From assembly GCF_032884065.1 (NCBI RefSeq), contig NC_088867.1:47866857-47930856 (forward strand): DNA of 64,000 bases. The letters are read 5' to 3'. Source of the stretch: Artemia franciscana (lineage: Eukaryota > Arthropoda > Branchiopoda > Anostraca > Artemiidae). The position numbers and the translations under genes are program-made. The notes under the pieces are model-generated. The model did no database searches. It saw nothing but the letters and a program-made list of their open reading frames with translations, and had not been told where the DNA came from. Of the stretch, positions 47,637-58,799 are shown piece after piece. Position 1 is the stretch's first letter. Every line of letters begins with the position of its first letter.

Positions 47637-48750
47637 ATGGAAGAATTTTCCGATAATCAAGCTGCTGAAGAGACTCTTTTGCAGTTAAGCACAGAAGACG
47701 CAACGAGTTTTAGTACTCTAATCGGTGCCTTAAAAGGAATTCTTGCCAAGGTAAAGAAAATCCCAGGAGGAAGGGATTACGCTTTCGATATTTGTGAGCG
47801 AATTCAAATTTTATATCATCAGCTTTTAGAAGAAAATGCAAAACTTTTGCGCAACGAGAACGATAACCTTCAAAATATAATCAAATTACACGAAAAATTG
47901 GAAAATAAAGATACAATGGCCCCATCCCCTCTTAAAAATTGTAGATCGTACTCTAGTGTTGTTAAAGGTCCTGAAACCTTTAGTATTATTCTTGAGCCAA
48001 GCAGTAATGAAGCAAAAGATCCTAAAAAAAAGAGAGAACCACCGGCAAAAATAGTGCAAGACATTATTAAAATAATCAGAGAAGATTCCACCAAATTTTC
48101 TGCTAAAAATATCAAACACGGGCGAGAAGGCAAGATCATTGTTTTATTTAACTCAAAACAAGATTTAAACAATGCTCTTTGTGCTTTCAACAAAAATTCA
48201 GTAGCACTAAAATATACTTCGAGGGAATTAAAAAAACGCCTGCCAAGAATGCTTGTGAACGGTGCTCCTATAATCAAAAATAAATCAGAGTGCAAAGAAT
48301 TTATAGAACACAGTAATCCAGATATGGAAAAACTTGTTATTGCTGGAGAAGCCTTGGAAGTGGTGACTATTATTGAAAAAGGAAAAAGTTGCAGCGTCGT
48401 ATTAGACATGAGTCCAAAAATCAGAGGAGAAATTTTAAAAAGAGGAGGCCTCAATTTTGGATTTCTTCGCCTACAATGCGAAGATTACATTAACCTTATA
48501 CGATGCACCAATTGTTTATCTTTTCGGCCACAAGAAGTCTGAGTGTAAGGGCGATTTAACCTTCTCTTGGTGTATGGGTAATCATGACTATAATGAATGT
48601 ACTAAATCCTTCAGTAGTCGCCCTAGTTGCCGTTCTTGCAATAAGCGACAGCTCAATTGTGAGCCACATCCATCATACGACTACAAAAATTGTCCAACAG
48701 CTAGAGAAATAACCCAACAATTAAAAAAGAATATTGATTATGTAGCATGA
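47637..48750 (+). CDS. LINE ORF1 (gag-like, zinc knuckles), one frameshift
   Basis: The protein starts at the ATG of 47637, in the element leader. An acidic N-terminus is followed by a coiled-coil-like stretch at about residues 55-95 (EENAKLLRNENDNL), a middle domain around residues 140-250 and C-terminal zinc knuckles. The first knuckle is CTNC-LSF-GHKKSEC (C-x2-C-x4-H-x4-C) once a single extra T in the run at 48521-48524 is allowed for. The second has lost its first cysteine (SWCMGNHDYNEC), and a third cysteine-rich group follows (CRSCNKRQLNCEPH). The stop is TGA at 48748-48750, with the ORF2 ATG next to it in the same frame. The product would bind element RNA in the ribonucleoprotein particle. 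Confidence 0.85.
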
Positions 48751-51700
48751 ATGCAGAACACGTCTCATGTAAATACGTATAAGAATAACTTACAGTTTCT
48801 ACAAATTAACCTACAACATTGTTATGCTGCAGCGGCACAATTAGAAAAAACACTGGTTGACTTATGCCCTGATGTCGTGCTTATTCAAGAGCCTTACATT
48901 AATAAATCTGGTAAACTTTCGTGTGTGCCGAATATGTACAATACCTTCTCAAAGACAACATTTGAGAAAAGATTCTATAGTGCTGCTATACTTGTCCATA
49001 AATCCCTAAAATGCGATATACACTACGAAATCTCGACCAATGAATGTGTTACAGTGTCTGTTTATCTTAAAAGTAGAACTATTCTAGTTTCATCCATGTA
49101 TTGCCCTCCATCCCTGTGCTCAGTAGATAGTTATTTAGCAAGTATAGATAGTCTTAGAAATTATTCAAATTATGTTTTGGGGGCAGATTTTAATGCCAAA
49201 AGTTCACTGTGGCTTAATAATATTTATTCCGATTTGAAAGGTAAATCTATTGAGGATTTTGTTGCCAGGAAATCATTAGTAGTACTGAATGACCCAGATA
49301 TGCCAACGTATGAATTTTCATATTCGAGCCCCGACGTCACAGCAGTTGGTCTAAATTTACTAAAATTTATTGACAGCTGGGAAGTGACAAATGACCCCCC
49401 ATCCTTATCTGATCACTTGTATATCAAGTTTAACCTAGTTTTTGAGGCAGATATCGTGGAAATTTGTAATAACATCAAGTATGATTATAGAAAAACTAAC
49501 TGGAATGTTTTTAGCAACATTATTCTAAATGAAATAGATAGTTTATATTCCCTCCCTACTACGGATGCTGAAGAAATAGATAAAGCTGTAGATGCTTTAA
49601 CAGCCTTAATACAAAAAGCAACCAATGAATCAACTCCAGTGAGTCGTGGCTCTCCCAAAAAGTATTCACGGTGGTGGACTCCAGAATTATCGGAACTTAG
49701 AAAAGGGTTTAGACGATTGCTACGGATATTTAAATCCTGCAATTCTCTCAAAAATGAGGTTAATTTAAGGAATGCAAAAAAGAATTATAAACTGGGTATT
49801 TTAAATGCTAAAAAGAGTGACTGGAATAAATTCTGTGCAGATAAACCGAATTTGGATCCATGGAATACAATCCACAAAATTTGTAAAAATAGTAATGCCA
49901 TTGTTCAGTCACTACATGTAACAAAAGATGACGGCAGTAAGACTAACTCTGTAACGGAAGCCGGGGAGGTATTGCTAAATAAGTGGTTATTAAAGGACGA
50001 TCATTCCACTGATAGTAATTACCATAGTGAAGTTAGAGCAGAACTTACAGATTTTTTGATTAATAGCACATCAGGTGTTACCGAAGTCTCCTTGAATGAA
50101 TTAAAAGAAATAATTAAAGGTTCAAAGCCATCAAAGGCCCCAGGCCCAGATGGAATTCTAAATTTAACCCTAATTAAAAACATCAATGTTCTTGCTCCTA
50201 GTTTGGTAAAGTTAGTGAATTGTTGCTTAAGAATTTCATATTTCCCGAAAAGTTGGAAAAAAGCAAATATAATGGTTTTAAAAAAAAATGGCAAAAAGAA
50301 TGATGGCAATCCAGCTTCGTATCGTCCGATTAGCCTACTCTCAAACCTTGGTAAAATATATGAGCGTGCCATTGCGAATAGAATGATTGCGATTAGCAAT
50401 GAATATAGTTGGCTTTCGCCCCTGCAGTTTGGATTCCGTAGTGAGAAAAGTACTATTGGTGCAATTGATGGTATTGTTACCACGGCGGAGGAGAATATGC
50501 AGAAAAAAATCTTTACTCTATGCATATTTTTTGATATAAAAGGCGCATTTGACTCCGCGTGGCACCCTGGAATACTGAAAAAGTTAAAGGCTAAATCGTG
50601 CCCTGATGGGCTTTTAAATTTAATTTATAGTTACTTTTCTGATAGAGTTGTTACGTATGAGGGTGAATATTCGGGCATTTTGGAGCGATCTTGTCCTCAA
50701 GGTGGAATATTATTCCCCCTGTTATGGTCGGTTAATATAAATGATCTTCTAGAAATAAATATTCCTAATGTAAAAATTCAGGCATATGCTGATGATGTTT
50801 GTGCAATTATCACATCAAGCAAAATATCAACTTTAAAATCCTTGGCATCAAGGGTATTTTCGTATTTTCGAATTTGGTCAGTAGATAACAAGCTCCTGTT
50901 TGATAAATCCAAGACAGAAGCAATTTTATTTTCAAGGAAGCATCAGCTTCCGACTGTAAAGCTAAAGTACGATGGAATTGAGATACCTGTTAAAAATAAG
51001 GTTAAATATTTGGGTGTTATTCTTGATAGAAAGTTATTATGGACTGACCATGTTAGACATAAAATTAACTCTGCAAAACAATATTCTGCTCGTCTTTTAA
51101 CGGTTGCCAAGAGTACTTGGAACCTGAATCCACATGCATTGAGGATGCTATATAAATCAGTACTCGAAAGCCATATTTTATACGCGTGTCCTATTCGGAT
51201 CTCTGCACTGAGAAAAAAGAATATTCAGAGAATGCTACGGTCGGCCCAAAGATCTTCTATGATCATAATTTCTAAATCTTTCAATACAGCTCAAACGCAT
51301 GTAATAACCGCTCTCGCAGGAGTGCTTCCAATGGATTTAAGAGCATTGGAATTAAGTATATTAAGATATGGAAAGAATGGTCGACCTCAAAATTGGCCGA
51401 GGGTTTTGAGTCCTACCTTGAATGGAATTAGTTATTCGGCACATCATAGCCATTATACTGGCCAAATTATTGCAATTTTTTGGGTCTTTCGTTTAATGAC
51501 CTTGGTGTAATTCAGCCCTTTCATATTAACCGTAAATCTTTAAATGAGTTTTTGTATGCAAAATGGTTTGATGACTTTAAAAATTCTGTTAGCACATGGC
51601 CGGCTAACTTTTTTGAAAATAAGGATGACCTTTCAAAAATCTACCAAAATAGCAGATTAACACAGCTTATTACAGAGCATAGTAGATTGCTTCATTTTTT

Positions 51701-51932
51701 AAATAGGATCGGGAAAGCTGACTCTCCATTGTGCTTGAGCGGTCTAATGGAAACATCTAGTCATCTTCTATTCGATTGCCCTGTTTATTGTAGAGCACGT
51801 TTAGCAATGGAGTTCGAGTTAAGTGAATATGAAATAAGTGTGCCGTTTCCTTTATCGCTGATAATTAGAAATAATAGAGTTCGGACTAGTGTAAACAGAT
51901 TTTTATCCCGCAAAAAGAGACTTGACTTTTAG
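48751..51932 (+). CDS. LINE ORF2 (endonuclease and reverse transcriptase), one frameshift
   Basis: The ATG directly follows the ORF1 stop (TGAATG). Residues 10-230 form an APE-type endonuclease with LQINLQHCYAA, IQEPY, ADFNA (about residue 145) and SDH (about residue 220). The reverse transcriptase has KAPGPDG (about 461), SYRPISLLSNLGK, FGFRSEKST, FFDIKGAFDS (about 592), CPQGGILFPLLW and AYADDVCAI (catalytic YADD, about 677), followed by KYLGVILDRKLLW. The frame breaks at a run of six T (51476-51481) and continues to 51932 with a C-terminal CLSGLMETSSHLLFDC zinc-like motif and a stop. Nicking and target-primed reverse transcription would be its job. All catalytic residues I can check are present. 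Confidence 0.9.
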
Positions 51933-52058
51933 TTAGTGTTTATGTTTTGCTTTAGATAGTGTGTAGGCCTACTTTTTTTCTCTTGTTTTCTTTTTGTAGT
52001 GTTTTTTTCTGTTTTTGTTTCTGTGAAATGCCTGTTTTCGGTTTAATCACGAAATAAA

Positions 52059-52076
52059 GTATCTATCTATCTATCT
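52059..52076 (+). repeat. (TATC)n tail of the LINE
   Basis: Four TATC repeats lie directly before the 14-bp target-site duplication. Confidence 0.85.
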
Positions 52077-52479
52077 AATAGATATAAAATTATTTAACTG
52101 GATATTTTGAACACATATGCAATGTTTATCATTCTAGTTTAGTTTTAGTTGAACAACTTTTTTGATGAACACTGCATATGTGTTCGAAATATCCAGTTAA
52201 ATAATTTTATATCTATTCACTGTCAATAAAAAGGTATCATCCCTATTTTGAACTGTTTTACTAATTTATGAGGTTTCAAACATCTACAAATGCATATCCT
52301 AAATTTAGAAAAAACTCAATAATATGGCTTAAAATTCTATTCAAATAATGGAAAGGGTATTTTCAAAACTAAAATCAGAGAAAAAGAGAGTAGTACCTGA
52401 AAATTAAGGTAAAATTTTCTTTTGTTAAAATTTCAATAGTCATAGTCCTGCCAACGAGGCAAATTCCTAATACAAAAAT

Positions 52480-53200
52480 GATCACAAGTCCTAGATACAT
52501 GATTTACATAAACGGAATGGATCCGCTCTTTTTGGGGGATTTGGGGGGGGGGAGGGTTAGTTCTGAAAAATTAGAAAAAATGAGGTATTTTTAACTTACA
52601 AAGGAATGATTGGATCTTAATGAAATTTGATGTTTGTAAGGATATTGTGTTTCAATGCTCTTATTTTAAATCCGTACTTGATCTGGCGACATTGTGGAGA
52701 GTTGGTGGGGGGACCTAAATTCTTAGAAAGTGCTTAGGTTGGAGGGATCAGGATGAATCTTGGTGGGAAAATAATCACAAGTCCTAGGTACGTGTTTGAC
52801 ATAACCAGAACGGACCCACTCTCTTTGGGGTAGTTAGGGAGAGGGTTAATTCTGAAAAATTAGAAAAAATTAGGTATTTTTAACTTATGAAGGAGTGATT
52901 GGATCTTAATGAAATTGGATATTTGGAAGGATATCCTGTCTCAGAGCTCTTATTTTAAATCCTAACCGGAGATTGACATAACTTGAACGCATCTGCTCTT
53001 TGGGGGAGTTGGGCAAGGGGGGAGGTAAATTCTAAAAAAAATAGAAAAAATGAAGCATTTTTACTTATGAAGGAGTGATCGGATCTTAATGAAATTTTAT
53101 ATTTAAAGGATCTCATAACTCAGATCTCTTATTCAAATCCTCACCAGATCCAGCTTCAATGGGGGGGGGGGACCGGAAATCTTGGAAAATGTTTCAAGTG
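52480..53200 (+). repeat. ~280-bp hairpin-array repeat, about three units
   Basis: Units marked by AAGTCCTAGATACATGATTT or similar, ATTGGATCTTAATGAAAT and CTCTTATTTTAAATCC near 52600-52680, 52890-52970 and 53075-53140, separated by G-rich runs. The hairpin end is not included here. Confidence 0.8.
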
Positions 53201-53274
53201 GAGATTATTTAAAAATCTCACTATTAAAAAAAAACAACGAAAAATTAAATAAGAAAAGTTTAACGTTATAACTC

Positions 53275-53880
53275 TGTCTTTGGGGACGACTTACTCCCCC
53301 ACAGTCCCCGTGGGAAGGGCTACAAGTTACAAACTGGGCTATAAGTGCTTACATATAGTCATGCTTATTGGGAAGTGTACAGAGGTTTTCAGAGGGATTT
53401 TTTTGGTTGGGGGAGGGGTTGACAAGAGGGGGATGTGTTGGGGGAACTTCCCATCGAGGAATTTGTCATGGGGAAGAAAATTTCCATGAAGGGAGCCTAG
53501 GATTTTCTAGTATTATTTAAAAAAAATAAAAAAATAAATATGAAAGTTTTTTTCAACTGGAAGTAAGGAGCAGCATTAAAACTAAAAATGGACAGTGATT
53601 CAGGGGTCATTCTTAATGAATTGGGACAAAATTTAATCTCTAGTGTAAAGAGGTTAAGTATTGACAAGCGGGTGAACCCCTTATATGTGTAATAAAAACA
53701 TGAGATTACAAAAGTTCGCTACGTAAGCTAATTTATAAGTTACGTTTATCTTTTTCCAATAAAAACATTCATAAAAAATTAAAGTTCTAGTTGCCTTTTT
53801 AAGTAACCAAAAAATAACCAAAAGTAACACTAAGGTCCTAGGGCCTTGGCAATTAAAAAAACGAACGAAGATTAACTTTA
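53275..53880 (+). repeat. Partial modular repeat
   Basis: TTTGGGGACGACTTACTCCC, TTGGGAAGTGTACAG, AACTGGAAGTAAGGAGCAGC and AGTTCTAGTTGCCTTTTTAA follow the order of 57035-57650 with the central hairpin deleted. Confidence 0.75.
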
Positions 53881-53989
53881 AAATACTTGGCATTAGGGTC
53901 AGTTTTCACTCATCATGCAATACTAACTAATGAGGTCATTGATATAAAAACAAGTGTAATTTGAGCTGAAAGCTGATATGGCACTTAAG

Positions 53990-54240
53990 AGAGAATTTCC
54001 AGTTCCCGGTTACCAGTTACCAGATCGGGTCCAAATTCAAAACTGACTTAAAATTGGTTTGATTTTTTGGATCAGGGAAATGATTCTTTCTAAGTTAATT
54101 TTATCCAGTCGCTGATATGCCTGCCAAGTTTCATCCTCCTAGCTTGTCTAAAAGTGCCCAAAGTAACAAAACGGAGACAGACAGGTAGACCAACATGATG
54201 ATTGCTAAATGGCACTTAGCATGCTCAAGTGCTGTAAAAA
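53990..54240 (-). repeat. Terminal part of the hairpin-array repeat
   Basis: GATATGCCTGCCAAGTTTCATC, CCTAGCTTGTCTAAAAGTGCC and ACAAAACGGAGACAGACAGG match 8440-8520 in order. The hairpin beyond it has decayed. Confidence 0.6.
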
Positions 54241-55220
54241 TATTCAGTAACAATTTATATTCTAACCTTTTAACTTTTATTTTTCATCTTTCAGATAGTT
54301 CTGCTGTCATAATTTTATGGACAGTGATCAATGTAAACTCTCGTGGATACTGAAATAACTAAATGTATATACAAAAATATGCTCATTCGCATGCAACAAA
54401 GGTTGAGCATCTGAATCACTACATATTTGTTCTACATATTGCGGTATCAGTTAAGGAGCACAAACATTCGAGAATAGAGGAACAAATATGCAAGGAGAAA
54501 TCTGCTCCCAACCTCATATAAAAATTGGCTAAAGTTGACATTCTTTATCATTTGTTCCTGTGCGAGAATTTCAAAAAATGGGGCGTTCCTTAAGAGGTGG
54601 GCTCTTGAGGGAGAAACGCTCTCAGATGTTGCCAAAGAGTGGATCAGCATCTGTGAAGGACAAGAAGCCCCGGAAGTGGTACAGGCAAATGCTTTTCCTC
54701 AGTGAGCATGTTTCCACAACAACTACATAGTGAAACTTCGAGTTACCAATTAGGGTAAGTAAATTCAGCAGCTTGTTAATTAGTAAATATTACGTCAAGG
54801 TTGGAAATTATGCCCTACTTTAGACTTCGTACCATGATAATAAACCTGAAGGAAATTTTTATTTAATTCTGATTAAACACGTCTGGTAAATTCCAGTGGG
54901 ACCCAATGCAATGGTATTTTGCTATGAATATTTCTTGCAACTGTTGTTTAAATCCGATACTCCTTTTAAAAAACAAGCAAACACACTGAAAGACTTAGTG
55001 TTCTGCTTAACTAAAATTTTAACTTAAATTTTAACTTAACTTTAATTTTACTTAAGGTCTTCATATCATTTGCTTCAACTTTCATTTAAATCTGGCACTC
55101 CTTTCACTAATATGCTGTGAAACAAAATTTAAAACCCCATTTTCCTCTCCCTTTTTGATCTAGGATCTGGATCACAGAACTTCATATGTATCTTGGTATT
55201 AAACACATTTGTTCTAAATC
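54241..55220. other. No gene recognised
   Basis: AT-rich sequence. The minus-strand frame at 54447-54650 has no recognisable family. Confidence 0.4.
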
Positions 55221-56440
55221 AAACAGTTCGTGGTAACAAACTGTAGTAAGGAGCGACCCGGCTCAATAGTAAACAAAATTCTAAAAATCGTAATTTTGAT
55301 GCTAAAAGGTACATCAAAAGAATCAGATTTTTATGCTGATTTTAAATATATAAGTTTCATCAAATTTAGTCTTTGTATCAAAAGTTACGAGCCTGAGAAA
55401 ATTTACCTTATTTTGGAAATTAGGGAGGAACACCCCCTAAAATTCATAGAATTTTAACGAATAGACAGCATCGCATTCAGTGTATCAGAGAACCCAATAG
55501 CAAAAATTTCAAGCTCCTATCTATGAAAATGTGGAATTTCATATTTTTTGCTCATGGGTGCGTGTTTATTTGTTTGTTTTTTTACCCAGGGGCCATCGTA
55601 TCGACTAAGTGGTCCTAGATTGTCACAAGAGGGCTCATTCTAATGGAAATGAAAAGTTGTAGTGCCCTTTTTAAGTAACCAAAAAACTGGAGGGCACCTA
55701 GGCCCCCTCCCACGCTCATTTTTTCCCAAAGTCAACGGATCAAAATTTTGAGATAGCCATTTTGTTCCGCATAGTCGAAAACCATAATAACTATGTCTTT
55801 GGGGATGACTTACTCTCCGACAGTCCTGGGGGAGGGGCTGCAAGTTACTAACTTGGACCAGTATTTACATGCAGTAATGGTTATTGGGAAGTGTACAGAC
55901 GTTTTTAGGGCGATTCTTTTGGTTTGGGGGTTTGAGTTGAGGGGAGGGGGTGACGTGGGAGGATCTTTCCTTGGAGGAATATGTCATGGGGGAAGAGAAA
56001 CTCAACGAAAAGGGCGGAGGAGTTTCTTGCATTACTATAAAAAAACGATGAAAAAATAAACATGAAAAAGTTTTTTCAGTTGAAAGTAAGGAGTAGCATT
56101 AAAACTTAAACAGAACAGAGATTATTACCGTATATGAGGTGTTCATGTCCTCATATAGTAGTAAGTAGTTGAAATTACTAAAAATACTTTAGCATAAAGA
56201 GCGAGGTATTTAGGAGGAGATAAAAACATTGCTCTTTATGCTAAAGTATTTTTAGTAATTTCAACTACTTATTCTACAGCCTTTCAGATTCAGGGGTCAT
56301 TCTTAAAGAATTGGGACAAATCTTAAGATTTAGTATAAAGATCAAGGTATTAACGAGGGGACAAACCCCCTCATATACATAATAAAAATATAAGACTATA
56401 AAAGTTTGTTACGTAAGTTAATTCTTAAGTTAAGTATATC
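55221..56440 (+). repeat. Modular repeat, copy A (1,220 bp)
   Basis: AAACAGTTCGTGGTAAC starts at 55221 and again at 56441, exactly 1,220 bp apart. Between them come CTCAATAGTAAAC, GGGTGCGTGTTTATTTG, AAGTGGTCCTAGA, a CCAAAAAACTGGAGGGCACC block, TTTGGGGATGACTTACTC and the TTTAGCATAAAGAGC hairpin. Short frames that run through it recur in copy B only because the DNA repeats; they are not genes. Confidence 0.9.
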
Positions 56441-58112
56441 AAACAGTTCGTGGTAACGAACTGTAGTAAGGAGCGACCCGGCTCAATAGTAAACGAAACT
56501 CTAATAAACAGAATTTCGATACTAAAAGATATATCAAAAGAATCGGATTTTTATGCTGATTTTAAATATATAAGTTTCATCAAATTTAGTCTTTGTCATC
56601 AAAAGTTACGAGCCTGAGAAAATTTGCCTTATTTTGGAAAATAGGGGGTAACACCCCCTAAAAGTCATAGGATCTTAACGAAAATTACACCATCGCATTC
56701 AGCGTATCAGAGAACACTATACACAAAATTCCAAGGTCCAATCTACAAAAATGTGGAATTTCGTATTTTTTGCCAGAAGACAAATCACGGGTGCGTGTTT
56801 ATTTGTTTTTTGTTTTTTTTTTCCCAGGGGTCATCGTATCGACCAAGTGGTCCTAGAGTGTTGCAAGAGGGCTCATTCTAACGGAAATGAAAAGTTCTAG
56901 TGCCCTTTTTAAGTGACCAAAAAAATTGGAGGGCACCTAGGCCCCCTCCCACGCTCATGTTTTCCCCAAAGTCAACGGATCAAAATTTTGAGATAGCCAT
57001 TTTGTTCCGCATAGTCGAAAACCATAATAACTATGTCTTTGGGGATGACTTACCCCCCACAGTCCCTGGGGGAGGGGCTGCAAGTTACAAACTTTGACCA
57101 ATGTTTACATACAGTAATGGTTACTGGGAAGTGTACCGATGTTATCAGGGGGATTTTTTTGGTTTGGGTGTGGGGTTCAGGGGAGGGGGCTATATGGGAG
57201 GATCTTTCCTTGGAGGAGTATTTCATGGGGGAAGAGAAATTCAATGAAAAGGGCGCAGGACTTTCTAGCATTACTATAAAAAAAACAATGAAAATATAAA
57301 CATGAAAAAGTTTTTTCAATTGAAAGTAAGAAGAAGTATTAAAACTTAAAACGAACAGAGATTATTACGCATATGAAGGGTTCTAAAAATACTTTAGCAT
57401 AAAGAGCAAGGTATTTAGGAGGAGATAAATACTTCGCTCTTTATGCTAAATTTTTTTTAAATAATTTCAACTATTTATTCTACGGCCTTTCTGATTCAGG
57501 GGTCATGCTTAAAGAATTGGGATAAAACGTAACGTAAGCTACGTAAGTTATGTACGTTTGTTACGTAAGTTAATTCTTAAGTTACGTTTTTTTTTACTAA
57601 TAAAAACGTTCGTTAAAAATTAAAAGATCTAGTTGCCTTTTTGAGTAGCCGAAAAATTGGAAGGCAACTAGACCTCCTTCCCCGCCCCTTATTTCTCAAA
57701 ATCGTCTGATCAAAACTAAGAGAAAGCCATTTAGCCAAAAAAATAATTAATATGCAAATTTCATTTTAGTAATTTATGTACGGAGAGCCAAAATCAGACA
57801 TGCATTAATTCAAAAACTTTCAGAAATTAAATAAAAAAAACAAGTTTTTTTAAATGAAAGTAAGGAGCGACATTAAAACTTAAAACGAACAGAAATTACT
57901 CCGTATATGAAAGGGGCTTTTCCTCCTCGACACCCCGCTCCTTGCGCTAAAGTTTGATTCTTTCTCGCAACTCTACTTTTTAAAACAATAAAAAACTTTA
58001 GCGTAAGGAGCGGGGTGTCGAGGAGGAAAAGCCCCTCTCATATACGGAGTAATTTCTGTTCGTTTTAAGTTTTAATGTCGCTCCTTACTTTCATTTAAAA
58101 AAACTTTGTTTT
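56441..58112 (+). repeat. Modular repeat, copy B with full 3' module
   Basis: Collinear with copy A for about 1.1 kb and then continuing through ACGTTCGTTAAAAATTAAAA (57606) into the foldback module at 57840-58112. The reverse of this full arrangement is at 23325-25016. Confidence 0.88.
57840..58112. repeat. Near-perfect foldback module
   Basis: The two arms, each about 115 bp, share AAGTAAGGAGCGACATTAAA, ATTACTCCGTATATGAAAGG and TTTTCCTCCTCGACACCCCG with very few differences. Such a well-kept palindrome points to recent duplication or gene conversion. Confidence 0.85.
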
Positions 58113-58136
58113 TTTTATTTAATCTTTTACTAACGA

Positions 58137-58626
58137 GAACGTTCGTTAAAAATTAAAAGTTCTAGTTACATTTTTAAGCAACCGAAAAATTGGAGGACAA
58201 CTACATCTCCTTCCCCACCCCTTATATCTCAAAATCATCTGATCAAAATTGAGAGAAAGCCATTTAGCCAAAAAAAAATTAGTATGCAAATTTCATTTTA
58301 ATAATTTTCGTGCGGAGAGCCAAAATCAAACATGCATTAATTCAAAAACGTTCAGAGATAAAATAAAAAACTAGTTTTTTTTTTACTGAAAGTAAGGAGT
58401 GACATTAAAACTTAAAACGAACAGAAATTACTCCGTATATGAAATGGGTTTTCCCCTCCGCAATCCCTCGCTCCTTACGATAAAGTTTGACTCTTTGCCA
58501 CAATTCTAATTTTTAAAATAATTAGAAAGTTTAGCGTAAAGAGCGAGGCGTTGAGGAGGGGACAAATCTTTTCTTATACGGAGTAATTTCTGTTCGTTTT
58601 AAGTTTTAATGTCGATCCTTACTTTC
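58137..58626 (+). repeat. Tandem duplicate of the 533-bp 3' module
   Basis: ACGTTCGTTAAAAATTAAAA at 57606 and again at 58139 gives a 533-bp period. The foldback arm of this second module is cut at 58626 by the PLE fragment and resumes at 59538. Confidence 0.85.
58618..58626. repeat. Target-site duplication of PLE fragment, left
   Basis: CTTACTTTC, identical to 59529-59537. The site lies in the known foldback arm, which confirms it. Confidence 0.85.
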
Positions 58627-58678
58627 GAAAGTAAAACAGTTCAAAATAGGGATGAAACCTTTTTATTGACAGTGAACA

Positions 58679-58730
58679 GATACAAAAATTAACTGGATAT
58701 TTCGAACACATATACAGTGTTCATCATCAG
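58679..58730 (-). ncRNA. Hammerhead-like core, sense to the PLE
   Basis: Read on minus, CTGATGA (58730-58724), a GAACAC/GTGTTC helix, GAAA and a later GTATC follow in order. It is the same arrangement as 37181-37235 and lies downstream of the coding part, where a PLE terminal repeat is expected. Confidence 0.42.
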
Positions 58731-58799
58731 CAGTAAAACTAAAAGACAGGAATAAAGCCAAACAAAATTTATATCTAATAAACTAATTACATATAGTTT

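Larger units (their letters stand above)
47477..52076 (+). mobile_element. Nearly intact non-LTR retrotransposon (LINE), 4.6 kb
   Basis: It lies between copies of AATAGRTATAAAAT (47463-47476 and 52077-52090), a 14-bp duplication with one mismatch. It contains a 5' leader of about 160 bp, ORF1 with zinc knuckles, ORF2 with endonuclease and reverse transcriptase, an AATAAA near 52051 and a (TATC)n tail at 52059-52076. No RNase H motif is visible. The zinc-knuckle ORF1, the IQEPY-type endonuclease and the C-x-H-x-C-like C-terminus point to the R1/I/LOA group, clade not settled. Only two one-base frameshifts, both in T runs, damage the frames, so the insertion looks young. Confidence 0.92.
47379..52260. 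mobile_element. PLE-derived inverted element carrying a LINE insertion
   Basis: The left part (47379-47476) reads AACTTCGAAGACCACACTGC, GTAAAACAGTTCAAAATAGG and TATTGACAGTGAATAG. The right part (52077-52260) completes the left arm, has a short loop and returns through GTGTTCGAAATATCCAGTTA to CCCTATTTTGAACTGTTTTA. A 12-bp duplication flanks it. Without the LINE it would be about 270 bp, very like 36965-37322. Confidence 0.85.
46243..52470. mobile_element. Disrupted foldback element, host of two insertions
   Basis: Pieces at 46243-46322, 47294-47378 and 52273-52470 follow one after another in the order of the foldback family (reverse of 20291-20918): TTAGGAAAACAAAACTT, the GAGGGCAGTGACC block, TAAAAGTGAAATCTTGCAAA, then TTCTATTCAAATAATGG, TACCTGAAAATTAAGGTAAA and AAATTTCAATAG. 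The outer ends are worn and no duplication was found for the host itself. Confidence 0.65.

Noticed and set aside
55640-57319. Several 65-90-residue open frames that recur
   Set aside because: They recur because the DNA is repeated. They fall in G-rich repeat blocks, lack family motifs, and differ in frame between copies.
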